DNA of 64,000 nt. Source: Arthrobacter sp. ov118. GTDB lineage: Bacteria > Actinomycetota > Actinomycetes > Actinomycetales > Micrococcaceae. Both the position numbers and the translations under genes were made by a program. Positions 33,309 through 42,800 of this stretch are shown piece after piece. The notes under the pieces were generated by a model. The model made no database searches and was not told the origin of the DNA. It worked only from the letters and a program-made list of their open reading frames with translations. The DNA lies in NCBI RefSeq assembly GCF_900116495.1, contig NZ_FPAY01000009.1, positions 144,592-208,591 of the forward strand, given 5' to 3'. The stretch's first letter is position 1. Each line of letters starts with the position of its first letter.

Positions 33309-33781
33309 TGCAGGCCTCCACGATGTTCGGGGGCAAACCCGCCGAGGCGCCGGCCGGTCCGCGGATTGGTCAAGGGCATGCCGGGTCGGGGATAGCCGCC
33401 TGCCTCCAGCCCGGCGTGGAGCTCGAAGACATTGGAGCTCCCCGGGTTGCCCGTCCGCCACAGGGACCAGCCCGCTGCGAGGAAGTACAGGGGCAGGAAC
33501 GGCAGCCCCAGACAGCAGGCGTACTGGGTGCTGTGGCGCTCCTCGTGTCTTAGCAACGCCGGGTTCTCGCGGGCGAACTCCGGACCGGCGCGGAACAAGA
33601 CCACGTTGCCCACAGTGAAGGCCGCGGCGAGTGGAAGCCGCCAGTGGTAACGGCTGGCGATCAGCAGCCCGCGCGGACCGGGGCTGACGCTCGTCCGGGC
33701 GCAGGCGGCCAACAACAGGCCCAGGAGGGTGGACCCGTTCAGCATGTTGGCGATCTGCCGTAGCCGTTGTCCGGACGTCAT
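33305..33781 (-). CDS. Unrecognised membrane protein with HExxH motif
   Basis: 158 residues. Hydrophobic segments near residues 16-30, 45-65 and 90-112 surround RHEERHSTQYACCLGLPFLP, which contains the zinc-peptidase motif HEERH and the following STQ, a placement seen in several metallopeptidase-like families (HExxHxxQ). No clear family assigned. The C terminus is polar. Coupled to the SIMPL gene by an ATGA overlap. Peptidase activity is a guess from the motif alone. Confidence 0.65.
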   Translation of the reverse strand: MTSGQRLRQIANMLNGSTLLGLLLAACARTSVSPGPRGLLIASRYHWRLPLAAAFTVGNVVLFRAGPEFARENPALLRHEERHSTQYACCLGLPFLPLYFLAAGWSLWRTGNPGSSNVFELHAGLEAGGYPRPGMPLTNPRTGRRLGGFAPEHRGGLQ

Positions 33782-33884
33782 GAGGCCATCGTAGCCGGGC
33801 TGTACCTCCTGCTCTTTCGTTCCGCAGGTCATGTTCAGCCAGCCGTTGCCGGGCGGCCGACAGCCGTCTACTAGACTGGAGGCA

Positions 33885-34010
33885 GTGCCCGCCGGAGCGA
33901 TTCCGGCTGGAACTGTGACAATCAGCCTTGCCGACAACCCGTGCCCGCGCCCTGAGCGCGTGGGGCGGACCGTTGGCATGATCCGACTCGTAGCTAAGAA
34001 CAGTAGATGA
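33885..34010 (+). CDS. Candidate leaderless leader ORF coupled to pheS
   Basis: 41 codons from a GTG that lies exactly 7 bases after the -10 hexamer TAGACT (33872-33877). It runs without internal stop to a TGA that overlaps the pheS ATG (ATGA). pheS lacks a good ribosome site of its own, so coupling from this ORF could drive pheS translation. The peptide has no Phe residues, so it is not a classical Phe attenuator. A GC hairpin around 33943-33964 lies inside. No homologue known to me. Confidence 0.4.
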   Translation: MPAGAIPAGTVTISLADNPCPRPERVGRTVGMIRLVAKNSR

Positions 34011-35068
34011 CTGAAACTTTGCCGGGCGCCGTCGTCCCGAATCCTTTGGATGAAGCCGCCATTACCGCTGCCGTAGACCAGGCCGTCGCCGCCATCGCCG
34101 CCGCCGCGACCCTGGATGAACTCAAGGCCGTGCGCCTCGCTCACACCGGCGAAAAGTCGGCGTTGAGCCTCGCCAACCGTGAGATCGGCGCGCTTCCCAA
34201 GGATCAGAAAGCCGCGGCCGGCAAACTCATGGGTGCGTCCCGGGGACGCGTCAATAAGGCGCTCGCCGACCGCACCGCGGAGCTCGAGGCCGAAAACGAC
34301 GCCCGGATCCTCGTTGAGGAGACCGTGGACGTCACGGCGGCGCCCCGCCGACGCCGGGCCGGTGCCCGCCACCCGCTCTCCTCGCTGCAGGACCGCGTTG
34401 CAGACATCTTCGTGGGCATGGGCTGGGAAATCGCGGAGGGGCCCGAGGTCGAGTCGGAATGGTTCAACTTCGACGCATTGAACTTCAAGCCGGACCACCC
34501 CGCCCGCGACATGCAGGACACGTTCTTCGTCGAGCCACCCGAAGCGCACCTGCTGATGCGTACGCACACCTCGCCGGTGCAGGTGCGTTCCATGCTCGAA
34601 CGCGAGCTGCCCATCTACGTGCTGTGCCCGGGCAAGGTATTCCGCACGGACGAACTCGACGCGACTCACACACCGGTGTTCCACCAGTTCGAAGGCCTGG
34701 CCATCGACAAGAAGCTGAGCATGGCCGACCTCCGCGGCACCCTGGAGCACTTCGCGCGCCAGATGTTTGGCGATGAAGCCCAGATCCGGCTTCGCCCGAA
34801 TTATTTCCCGTTCACCGAGCCATCCGCTGAGCTGGACATCTGGCACCCCGGTGCCAAGGGCGGTCCCAGCTGGATCGAGTGGGGCGGCTGCGGCATGGTC
34901 AACCCCAACGTCCTGCGTGCGGCGGGCATCGATCCGGACGTGTATTCAGGTTTTGCCTTCGGTATGGGCATCGAACGCACCCTCATGTTCCGCAATGAGG
35001 TTGGCGACATGCGCGACATGATTGAAGGCGACGTACGTTTCAGCGAGCACTTCGGGATGGAGATCTAA
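34007..35068 (+). CDS. pheS: Phenylalanine--tRNA ligase alpha subunit
   Basis: 353 residues, class II synthetase catalytic subunit of the alpha2-beta2 enzyme. An N-terminal coiled-coil (to ~90) is followed by HPLSSLQDRVADIFVGMGW, motif 2 FHQFEGLAIDKK, and motif 3 FAFGMGIERTLMFR. Forms an operon with pheT (2 bases apart). Confidence 0.97.
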   Translation: MTETLPGAVVPNPLDEAAITAAVDQAVAAIAAAATLDELKAVRLAHTGEKSALSLANREIGALPKDQKAAAGKLMGASRGRVNKALADRTAELEAENDARILVEETVDVTAAPRRRRAGARHPLSSLQDRVADIFVGMGWEIAEGPEVESEWFNFDALNFKPDHPARDMQDTFFVEPPEAHLLMRTHTSPVQVRSMLERELPIYVLCPGKVFRTDELDATHTPVFHQFEGLAIDKKLSMADLRGTLEHFARQMFGDEAQIRLRPNYFPFTEPSAELDIWHPGAKGGPSWIEWGGCGMVNPNVLRAAGIDPDVYSGFAFGMGIERTLMFRNEVGDMRDMIEGDVRFSEHFGMEI

Positions 35069-35070
35069 CA

Positions 35071-37614
35071 GTGCGTATCCCCCTTTCCTGGCTGCGCGAA
35101 TTCGCGCAGGTACCGGCCGGAGCAACGGCCGAAGACGTCATGGCCGAGCTCGTCAAGGTCGGATTTGAAGAAGAAGCAGTCCACCGCCCGACGGACACCC
35201 TCCAGGGCCCGGTGGTGGTGGGCCAGGTGCTGAGCATCGTCAAGGAGCCCCAGACCAACGGCAAGACCATCAACTGGTGCCAGGTCCGGGTTGTCCCCGA
35301 AGGCCAGCAGCAGAGCCTCACCGGCAAGGGCATTGATCCCTCCGGCGTGCAGGGCATCGTCTGCGGTGCCCACAACTTCGTCGAAGGCGACAAGGTGGTG
35401 GTCACCCTCCCGGGTGCCGTACTGCCGGGCGACTTCCACATTTCTGCCCGGAAGACCTACGGGCACCTGTCCGCCGGCATGATCGCCTCCGTCCGCGAGC
35501 TCGGCATCGGCGAGGACCACGACGGCATCCTGGTGCTCTCACGGATCGGGCTGGATCCCGAGGTCGGCACCGATGCGATGGAACTCCTAGGCCTCTACGA
35601 CCAGGCTGCCGAGATCAATGTGACCCCGGACCGCGGCTATGCGTTCTCGATCCGCGGCGTGGCGCGTGAATACGCGCACGCCACCGGCACCTCGTTCACC
35701 GACCCGGCGTCCAAGGTCCAGGTTCCGGAGGCGCTGTCCGGCGGCTTCGGCGTCAAGCTCAACGATGACGCTCCCATCTATGGAAAGCCGGGCTGCGACC
35801 GCTTCGTGGCCCGCACGGTGCGCGGCGTGGATGCCACCCGGCCCACCCCGCCGTGGATGGCTTCCCGTCTCCGGCTCGCCGGCATCCGGTCCATCTCCCT
35901 GCCGGTGGACATCTCCAACTACGTCATGCTCGAGCTCGGGCAGCCGAACCACTGCTACGACCTGGACAAGCTGGCCGGCGACATCGTCGTCCGGCGCGCC
36001 ACGGCAGGGGAGAAGATCACCACCCTGGATGACAAGGAGCGCACCCTCGACGCCGAGGACCTGCTGATCACGGACGCTTCCGGGCCTATCGGGATCGCCG
36101 GCGTCATGGGGGGCGCCCACACCGAGGTGTCGGACTCCACGACGAACGTCCTGGTCGAGGCCGCGCACTTCGACGAAGTTTCGATCGCCCGTTCACGCCG
36201 CCGCCACAAGCTGCCGTCCGAGGCGTCCAAGCGCTTCGAACGTGGCGTGGACTGGCACGTGGCCGATGTCGCCGCCCAGCGTGTGGTGGACCTGCTGGTC
36301 GAATTCGCCGGCGGTACGGCGGATGCGGCCGGGACCGACGTCGGGACGGCGCCGGACGCCGTCACCATCGACCTCCCTGCGGGATACCCCGCAGCCCGAA
36401 TCGGAATCGACTTCACCGAGGATCACATTGTGACCTCGCTCGAAGACCTTGGCGCCGTCGTCGAAAAAAACAGCGGCTCCCACACCGTGACCGCTCCGAG
36501 CTGGCGCCCGGATCTGGAAACCAAGGATGACCTCACCGAGGAAATTGCCCGGCTGGTCGGTTACGACCAGATCCCGGCAACCCTGCCGGTGGCGCCACCG
36601 GGCCGCGGCCTGACGCGCGTCCAGCAGCAGCGGCGCCGCCTGATCCAAGCCCTCGCCGACGCAGGGCTCACCGAGGTGCTGGCCTACCCGTTCGTTTCCA
36701 AGGCCGCCAACGACACCTTCGGCACTCCTACCGAGGGCACGGGGCGCACGGCGCTCAAGCTGGCCAACCCGATCAGCGAGGAGCACGGCTTCCTGCGGAC
36801 CTCCATCCTGCCGGGCCTGATCGAGGTAGCCAAGCGCAACCACTCCCGCGGCTTCCGCGACCTTGCCCTCTTTGAGGCCGGGCTCGTGTTCCTGCCCGGC
36901 GAGCAGCTTGGCACTGCCGCGATTCCGCCGCTGGGCGTCAAGCCAAGCGACGAGGTGCTGGACGGCCTGTACGACGGCGTCCCGGACCAGCCGCTGCACG
37001 TCGGCGCCCTGCTGACCGGGCACGACACTCCTGCCGCCCCGGGCCACACCCCGCGGGCCTGGGACTGGGCGGACGCCGTGGATGTCGCCCGAGTCGCCGG
37101 CGACGTGCTCGGCATTGACCTTGTCGTAACGCAGGGCCGGCACCAGGCCTTCCACCCGGGCCGGGCGGCGCAGATCGCGCTGCGCACCGGCGAAGTGGTG
37201 GGCTACGCCGGTGAGCTGCACCCGAAGCTACTGGCCGCCCAGGACATGCCCGCCCGCTCCGTGGCGCTGGAACTGAACGCCGACGCCCTGTTCGAGGCGG
37301 CGGCCGATGTGATCGTGGCCCGGCACATCTCCACGTACCCGGTGGCCACCCAGGATGTGGCCCTCGTGGTGCCGCAGGACGTGCCGGCGGGCGAGGTGCT
37401 CGCGGCCCTGCGTGAAGGCGCAGGCGAATTGCTCGAGGACGTCGCCTTGTTCGACGTCTATGCCGGCAAGGGGATCGAGGACGGCAAGAAGTCGCTCGCG
37501 TTCAGCCTGCGCTTCCGCGCCGACGACCGCACTCTGACGGCCGACGAGGCGTCGGCAGCGCGTGAAGGCGCCGTCGCCGCCGCCCACGAACGCTTCGGGG
37601 CTGTCCAGCGCTAA
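35071..37614 (+). CDS. pheT: Phenylalanine--tRNA ligase beta subunit
   Basis: 847 residues: an N-terminal tRNA-binding (EMAP-II-like) domain, B3/B4 editing domain (LPVDISNYVMLELGQPNHCYD), B5 (ARIGIDFTEDHI), catalytic-like core, and C-terminal FDX-ACB domain (HISTYPVATQDVALVVPQDV). GTG start two bases after pheS. Confidence 0.97.
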   Translation: MRIPLSWLREFAQVPAGATAEDVMAELVKVGFEEEAVHRPTDTLQGPVVVGQVLSIVKEPQTNGKTINWCQVRVVPEGQQQSLTGKGIDPSGVQGIVCGAHNFVEGDKVVVTLPGAVLPGDFHISARKTYGHLSAGMIASVRELGIGEDHDGILVLSRIGLDPEVGTDAMELLGLYDQAAEINVTPDRGYAFSIRGVAREYAHATGTSFTDPASKVQVPEALSGGFGVKLNDDAPIYGKPGCDRFVARTVRGVDATRPTPPWMASRLRLAGIRSISLPVDISNYVMLELGQPNHCYDLDKLAGDIVVRRATAGEKITTLDDKERTLDAEDLLITDASGPIGIAGVMGGAHTEVSDSTTNVLVEAAHFDEVSIARSRRRHKLPSEASKRFERGVDWHVADVAAQRVVDLLVEFAGGTADAAGTDVGTAPDAVTIDLPAGYPAARIGIDFTEDHIVTSLEDLGAVVEKNSGSHTVTAPSWRPDLETKDDLTEEIARLVGYDQIPATLPVAPPGRGLTRVQQQRRRLIQALADAGLTEVLAYPFVSKAANDTFGTPTEGTGRTALKLANPISEEHGFLRTSILPGLIEVAKRNHSRGFRDLALFEAGLVFLPGEQLGTAAIPPLGVKPSDEVLDGLYDGVPDQPLHVGALLTGHDTPAAPGHTPRAWDWADAVDVARVAGDVLGIDLVVTQGRHQAFHPGRAAQIALRTGEVVGYAGELHPKLLAAQDMPARSVALELNADALFEAAADVIVARHISTYPVATQDVALVVPQDVPAGEVLAALREGAGELLEDVALFDVYAGKGIEDGKKSLAFSLRFRADDRTLTADEASAAREGAVAAAHERFGAVQR

Positions 37615-37633
37615 CCAGACGAAAGGGCGGGTC

Positions 37634-38377
37634 ATGGCATCACACCTTGTTGTGCGCGCCAGCCCGCCCTTTCGCGTCCCGCAGGACTCCGAGAACCTGA
37701 AAGGCGCCCTGACCCGCGAGCTGGAACGCGAGCTGGAACGCGACCTGGCCCGTGAGATGGAACGGGAGTCGCGTGCGCTACTGGACGGGCCGGAACTGGA
37801 ACGCGCGCGGTCCATCACCCAGCCGGCGGCCCGGGATGAGTTCCTGGCCGGACGGCTCGCCCAGCGGAAGCTCGCCGCCGCGCTGCTGGACGTGCCGGCG
37901 TCGGACCTCACCGCCTGCTACAGCTGCCCCCGATGCGGAACCGGCGCGCACGTCTCGCATGGCCGGCCAGGCTACCTGCTCCGGGGCGCGCCCGCGCCGC
38001 TGCTGCTCAGCCTGTCCCGCGCCGCCGGCTGGACCCTGCTGGCCGCGGTCGTGGACCCGGAGCCGGGCCTGCGCCTGGGCATCGACGCCGAGGACCCCGC
38101 CCGGACGGACTTCGAGGGCTTCGACGCCGTCGTGCTGACCCCCGCGGAACGGCTGGACCTCGCCGGGCTGTCCGGCGCTTCGCTGCTGCAGGCCAGGGCA
38201 CGGCTGTGGGCACGGAAGGAGGCCTGGCTCAAGATGACCGGCACGGGGCTGCAGACGGCTCCGGACACGGTCGACGTGCTGGCCGGCGGCAAGGGCCGTA
38301 CCGGGCTCCGGGACCTCCCGCCGGCGGAAACCGGCCTGCCCGCGAACCTCGTGGCCGCCGTCGCCCTGGCTGATTAG
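37634..38377 (+). CDS. 4'-phosphopantetheinyl transferase
   Basis: 247 residues. The Sfp/AcpS-type motifs are G-x-D-x-E in LGIDAED and W-x2-KEA-x2-K in WARKEAWLK. It would convert apo carrier proteins to holo form, and the nearby NRPS has such a carrier. The first ~60 residues include a highly charged ELERELERDLAREMERE helix, which is atypical. A CxxC pair (CYSCPRCGTG) is present. 19 bases after pheT on the plus strand. Confidence 0.87.
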   Translation: MASHLVVRASPPFRVPQDSENLKGALTRELERELERDLAREMERESRALLDGPELERARSITQPAARDEFLAGRLAQRKLAAALLDVPASDLTACYSCPRCGTGAHVSHGRPGYLLRGAPAPLLLSLSRAAGWTLLAAVVDPEPGLRLGIDAEDPARTDFEGFDAVVLTPAERLDLAGLSGASLLQARARLWARKEAWLKMTGTGLQTAPDTVDVLAGGKGRTGLRDLPPAETGLPANLVAAVALAD

Positions 38378-38408
38378 CCTCCTGTGCGAATAGCCCGCAG
38401 AACCGCCG

Positions 38409-39833
38409 CTAGAACTTCGGCGCTGGCTGCGGGAAGGGCGGCAGGGCTTCCTCGTACAGCCAGGGGTGCAGCAGTGCCTCCGCGTCCAGGCCGGTGGTGT
38501 GGGCGGCCGCGAGGATGAAGTCGGCAGTGGTTACGGTGCCGTGGCGGAAGCGGTCCGTCCAATCGTGCAACAGGGCGAAGAACGCGAGGTCGCCGCAGCG
38601 CTCCCGCAGCGCGTGCAGGGTCAGGGCTCCGCGCTTATAGACGCGGTCGTCAAACATCAGCTCAGGGCCGGGGTCACCCACCAGCAGGTCCTGTGCGCTG
38701 GCGGCCAGCCTGCGCCAAGCGGCGCGGGCCCGGTGTGCCACGGTCATCGCGCCGGACTCTTCGGACCAGAGCCATTCCGCGTAGCACGCAAAGCCCTCGT
38801 GCAGCCAGATGTCTTTCCAAGTGGCGGTTGTGAGCGAGTTTCCGAACCACTGGTGGGCGAGCTCGTGAGCGATCAGCCGTTGTGAGTCCCAGTCCTGCCG
38901 CAAGTGATTGGGGCCCAGGATGGCCAGTGTCTGTGCCTCCAGCGGGATCTCCAGCACGTCCCCGGCGACCACCACGGTGTACTCGGGGAATGGATACGGC
39001 CCAAAGCAGTTGGTGAAGGTCCGCATCATGCCGGGCTGGCGGGCCAGCGCGGTCTGCGCGGCGGCGGCCAGGGACGCGGGAACGGCAGCATACTGCGGGA
39101 CGTGTCCTGACGGCCGCTCGGCATTGAGTGTCAGGAGCTCATACCGCCCGATCTGGACCGTGGCGAGGTAGGTGGCCATCGGCTCGGCCTGCTCGTACAC
39201 CCAGGTCTCACGGCTGGCCCTGGTGGTACGGGACAGCAGCACTCCGTTGCACACCGCCCGGTAGTTCGCTTCAGTGGTCACCGTGATGCGATAGCTCGCC
39301 TTGTCCCGCGGGTGGTCATTGCATGGGAACCAGGAAGCAGCACCGTTGGGCTGGCCGGCGACCAGCACGCCGTCGGAGAGCTCCTCCCAGCCCACGTCGC
39401 CCCAAACTCCGCGGCGGGGCGCAGGGTAGCCCTCGTAGCGGATATCCAGGATGAAGTCCTCGCCCGCGAGCAGCGGCCCGTCCGGGTAGACGAGGAGCCG
39501 CTCGTCCCGCTGGTTAAACCTGCGCACCCTGCGGCCATCGAGCTGGATCTTGGTGACCCGCAACCCGGTCAGGTCCAGGACGATCGCCGACGTCGGGTGT
39601 TGCGCGACGGCGTGCAGGACAGCATGCCCTGCGAGGCGGTTGGTGCTCACCCGGTAGTCCAGATCGAGTTCGTAACGGGTCACCCGGTAGGCATTGGTTC
39701 CGTGGCCGGGCAGGTACGGATCCGGGGAGCTGGCTACGACCGTGGCCTCCCGGGCAAGCTCACTGGCTGGTTCTCCCGCTGTTGTCCTGCCTGCAGCAGG
39801 GGCGCCGCTGCTGCTTGGTGCACTGGTGCTCAA
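38409..39833 (-). CDS. M1-family zinc metallopeptidase
   Basis: 474 residues. The M1 zinc site is HELAHQWFGNS followed by WLHEGFACYAEWLW, giving the HExxH-x18-E arrangement. The substrate-binding region reads GQPNGAASWFPCNDHP. Shorter than PepN (~850), so it lacks the large C-terminal domain. No signal peptide visible. TTG start, 42 bases after the NRPS, probably one transcript. It might trim or degrade the NRPS product, as M1 enzymes do for epsilon-poly-lysine. Confidence 0.88.
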   Translation of the reverse strand: MSTSAPSSSGAPAAGRTTAGEPASELAREATVVASSPDPYLPGHGTNAYRVTRYELDLDYRVSTNRLAGHAVLHAVAQHPTSAIVLDLTGLRVTKIQLDGRRVRRFNQRDERLLVYPDGPLLAGEDFILDIRYEGYPAPRRGVWGDVGWEELSDGVLVAGQPNGAASWFPCNDHPRDKASYRITVTTEANYRAVCNGVLLSRTTRASRETWVYEQAEPMATYLATVQIGRYELLTLNAERPSGHVPQYAAVPASLAAAAQTALARQPGMMRTFTNCFGPYPFPEYTVVVAGDVLEIPLEAQTLAILGPNHLRQDWDSQRLIAHELAHQWFGNSLTTATWKDIWLHEGFACYAEWLWSEESGAMTVAHRARAAWRRLAASAQDLLVGDPGPELMFDDRVYKRGALTLHALRERCGDLAFFALLHDWTDRFRHGTVTTADFILAAAHTTGLDAEALLHPWLYEEALPPFPQPAPKF

Positions 39834-39875
39834 TGGACCGACCTTCGGTTGGAGTGCTGGTGGACGTGGGTGGGC

Positions 39876-42800
39876 CTACCGGGTCCCGCCGGGCGGTGCC
39901 GGCCCGTCCCACGGGCTGACCGGATTGCCCATCCAGTACGTCCCGGCAGGGACGGTTTCGCCCCGCATGACGAGCGACGCCGGCCCCACCGTGCCGCCGT
40001 TGCCGATTCTCGCCTGCGGCAGGATGACCCCGTGCGGGCCCATGGTGGCTCCGTCATCGAGCGTAACAGTGTCGATGCTCATGACACGGTCATGGAACAG
40101 ATGGGTCTGGACGACGCACCCGCGGTTGACGGTCGAGTTCCTGCCGAGGGTGACGAGGTCCGCCTCGGGCAGCCAGTAGCTTTCACACCAGGTCCCCGCA
40201 CCGATTTTCGCGCCGAGTGCCCGCAGCCACCACACCAGCGCCGGCGTCCCCGTGGCAGCGCGCGCGAACCACGGGGCGCTGACCATCTCAATGAAGGTGT
40301 CTACCACCTCGTTCCGCCAAATGAAGGAGCTCCACAGCGGGTGCTCGCCGGGGCGGATGCGGCCCACCAGCAGCCACTTGGCCGCTACGGCACTGCCCGC
40401 GGCCGTGGCCCCGGCCAGCAGGACCACCACCCCGCTCAGGACGGCGGCGATTCCATAGTTGAAGATTGTCGCCAGCGCGTTGAACGCGAGCATCACGCCG
40501 ACGGCGACCGCGACTGTCAGCATGACCGGGACGAACCGGCACAGCTCCCACAGGGCGCGCGCGACCTTCAGCTTTCGGGGCGGCTGGTACGTCCGCGTGT
40601 CATCGGAGGCGATGGCGGTGCGCCGCAGCCGCACGGGCGGGCTGCCGAGCCACGATGTCCCGGCCTTCGCCTTGGCCGGCGTCGCGGAGAGGACTGCCAC
40701 GAGGGAGTTCTTGGGCACGTTGCGCCCGGCCGCGGTCATGCCCGAGTTGCCCAGGAAGGACCGTTTGCCGATCTTGGCCGGGGCAATCCGCATCCAGCCG
40801 CCGTCGAGTTCGTAGGAGGCCACCATGGTGTCATCGGCCAGGAACGCGCCTTCGCCCACGGTGGTCATGCGCGGGATCAGCAGCACTGTCGAAGCTTCCA
40901 CGTTGCGGCCGACCTTAGCGCCGAGGAGCCGCAACCAGACCGGCGTAAAGAGGCTGGCGTAGACCGGGAACAGCAGGTCCCGGGCCAGGTCCAGTACCCG
41001 CTCCGTCGCCCAAACCTGCCATCCGATCCGGCTCCGGACCCGGTAGTAGCCTTCTGCGAGGCCTACGCTGAGGAGCCGGGTTGTGGCGAGGATCAGCAGC
41101 AGGTTGGTCAGGAACCATGCCAGGGCCGCCAGGGGTATCGAGAGCGCAATGCCGGGCAGGGCCGCGGGCAGCGAGGAGCGGCCCTGGATGAAGGCGAAGA
41201 TCACGAAGGCCGCGACGGCAGCGGAGACGTGGGGGATGAGCGCCAGCACGGCGGACGCCGCGGCGAAGCCGGCGAACCACAGCCGGCCGATCAGCCGGTG
41301 TTCGGAAGGGGAGTCCGGCCACGAGTGCCGGGCCTTGCCGCGGCGCTCGGCCGGTGACCCGGCCACCAGTTGCCCGGCTTTGACCTTCCCGATCACTGCG
41401 GAGCCGGGCGCCACCTGTGCCCCGGCACCCACGGTGGCGCCCGGCATGAGCGTGCTGCGCGCGCCGACGCTCGCGCCGGGGCCAATGCGGATGGCGCCGA
41501 TGTGGACACGGTCGCCGTCGATCCACCAGCCGGACAGATCAACTTCAGGTTCGATGTTGGATCCGGCGCCGAGGGACAGCAGCCCGGTGACGGGCGGCAG
41601 CGAGTGCAGCTGGACGTTCTCGCCGATCTTCGCGCCGAGGGCCTTGGCGTAGTAGGGCACCCAGGGTGCGCTGGCCAGGCTGACGGCGCCGGCGAGGTCC
41701 TGGATCTGTTCTGCGAGCCAGAGCCGCAGGTGCACCCGCCCGGACCGGGGATACGTGCCGGGCACGACGTTGCGAAGCAGGAGGCGGGCCGCGGCAACGG
41801 AGAGCAGCATCCGCCCGGCGGGGCTGACAAAGACCAGCCAGGACGCGCCCACCCACCACCAGGAGAGCGTTGGCGCGGCGCTGAATCCGGCGAAGGCGGC
41901 CAGAAGGTTGTTGGCGGCCATCAGGTAGGTCAGCCAGCGCATGCCGACAAGGATCTGCAGGGGAACGCCCAGAAGCGTCTGGAAGGCCTGCGACTTCCGT
42001 GCCGTGGGCCGGACGGTGCGCTCCTGGGCGGCGATCATTCCGCCCTCCGGGAGCGATTGCCGCGACTCCTCCACCAAGGCGCCCACCCGGGGCGTCGCGT
42101 AAATATCGGCCACTGTGATGGTGGGATAGCGGACGCGCAGGGCGGATACGAGCTGTGCAGCGGCCAGCGAGCCGCCGCCGTAGGCAAAGAAATCGGCGTC
42201 GAGGCTCGTAACCGGGCTTCCCAGCACGGCGCTCCATTGCTCCACGATCCACTGCGCGTCATCGGGCAGGTTCAGTGCGGCGCCATCGGCCTCGGCAGCC
42301 CCGGTTCCGGTAAGTGGCCAGGGCAAGGCATGACGGTCCACTTTGCCGCTGGTCTTGGTCGGCAGCGAATCGACGAGCGTCAGCAGCGGGATGAGGGGCG
42401 CGGGCAGGCTCCCGCCCAGCATGTCCCGTGCAGCCGCGAGGTCGATGTCCCGGCCGGAAACGGCGGCAAGGTAGCCGACGAGGATCTGATTGCCGGCCGC
42501 GGTGGTCTGCACCGCGGCGGCCGCACCGGCGACATCCGGCAGGGACTGCAGGGCGGCGTCGATTTCTCCGAGCTCGATCCGGCGGCCGCCGAGCTTGACC
42601 TGTTCATCGGCGCGGCCCTGGAAGATGAGGCCCTCGGATTCATACCTGACAAGGTCGCCGGAACGGTAGGCGCGCTCCCAGCCCAGGGACGGCATCGGGG
42701 CGTACTTTTCCGCGTCCTTGAGCGGGTCAAGGTACCGGGCCAGCCCCACGCCGCCGATGATCAGTTCGCCCACCGCGCCTTCAGCGACCGGCAACGAGTC

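Noticed and set aside
33782..34846. Minus-strand extension of the HExxH frame through pheS
   Set aside because: It overlaps pheS antisense; the conserved-looking part begins at 33781.
39312..41357. Long plus-strand frame of 681 codons opposite the M1 and NRPS genes
   Set aside because: Antisense shadow of high-GC coding sequence; no domains, and the minus strand carries clear motifs.
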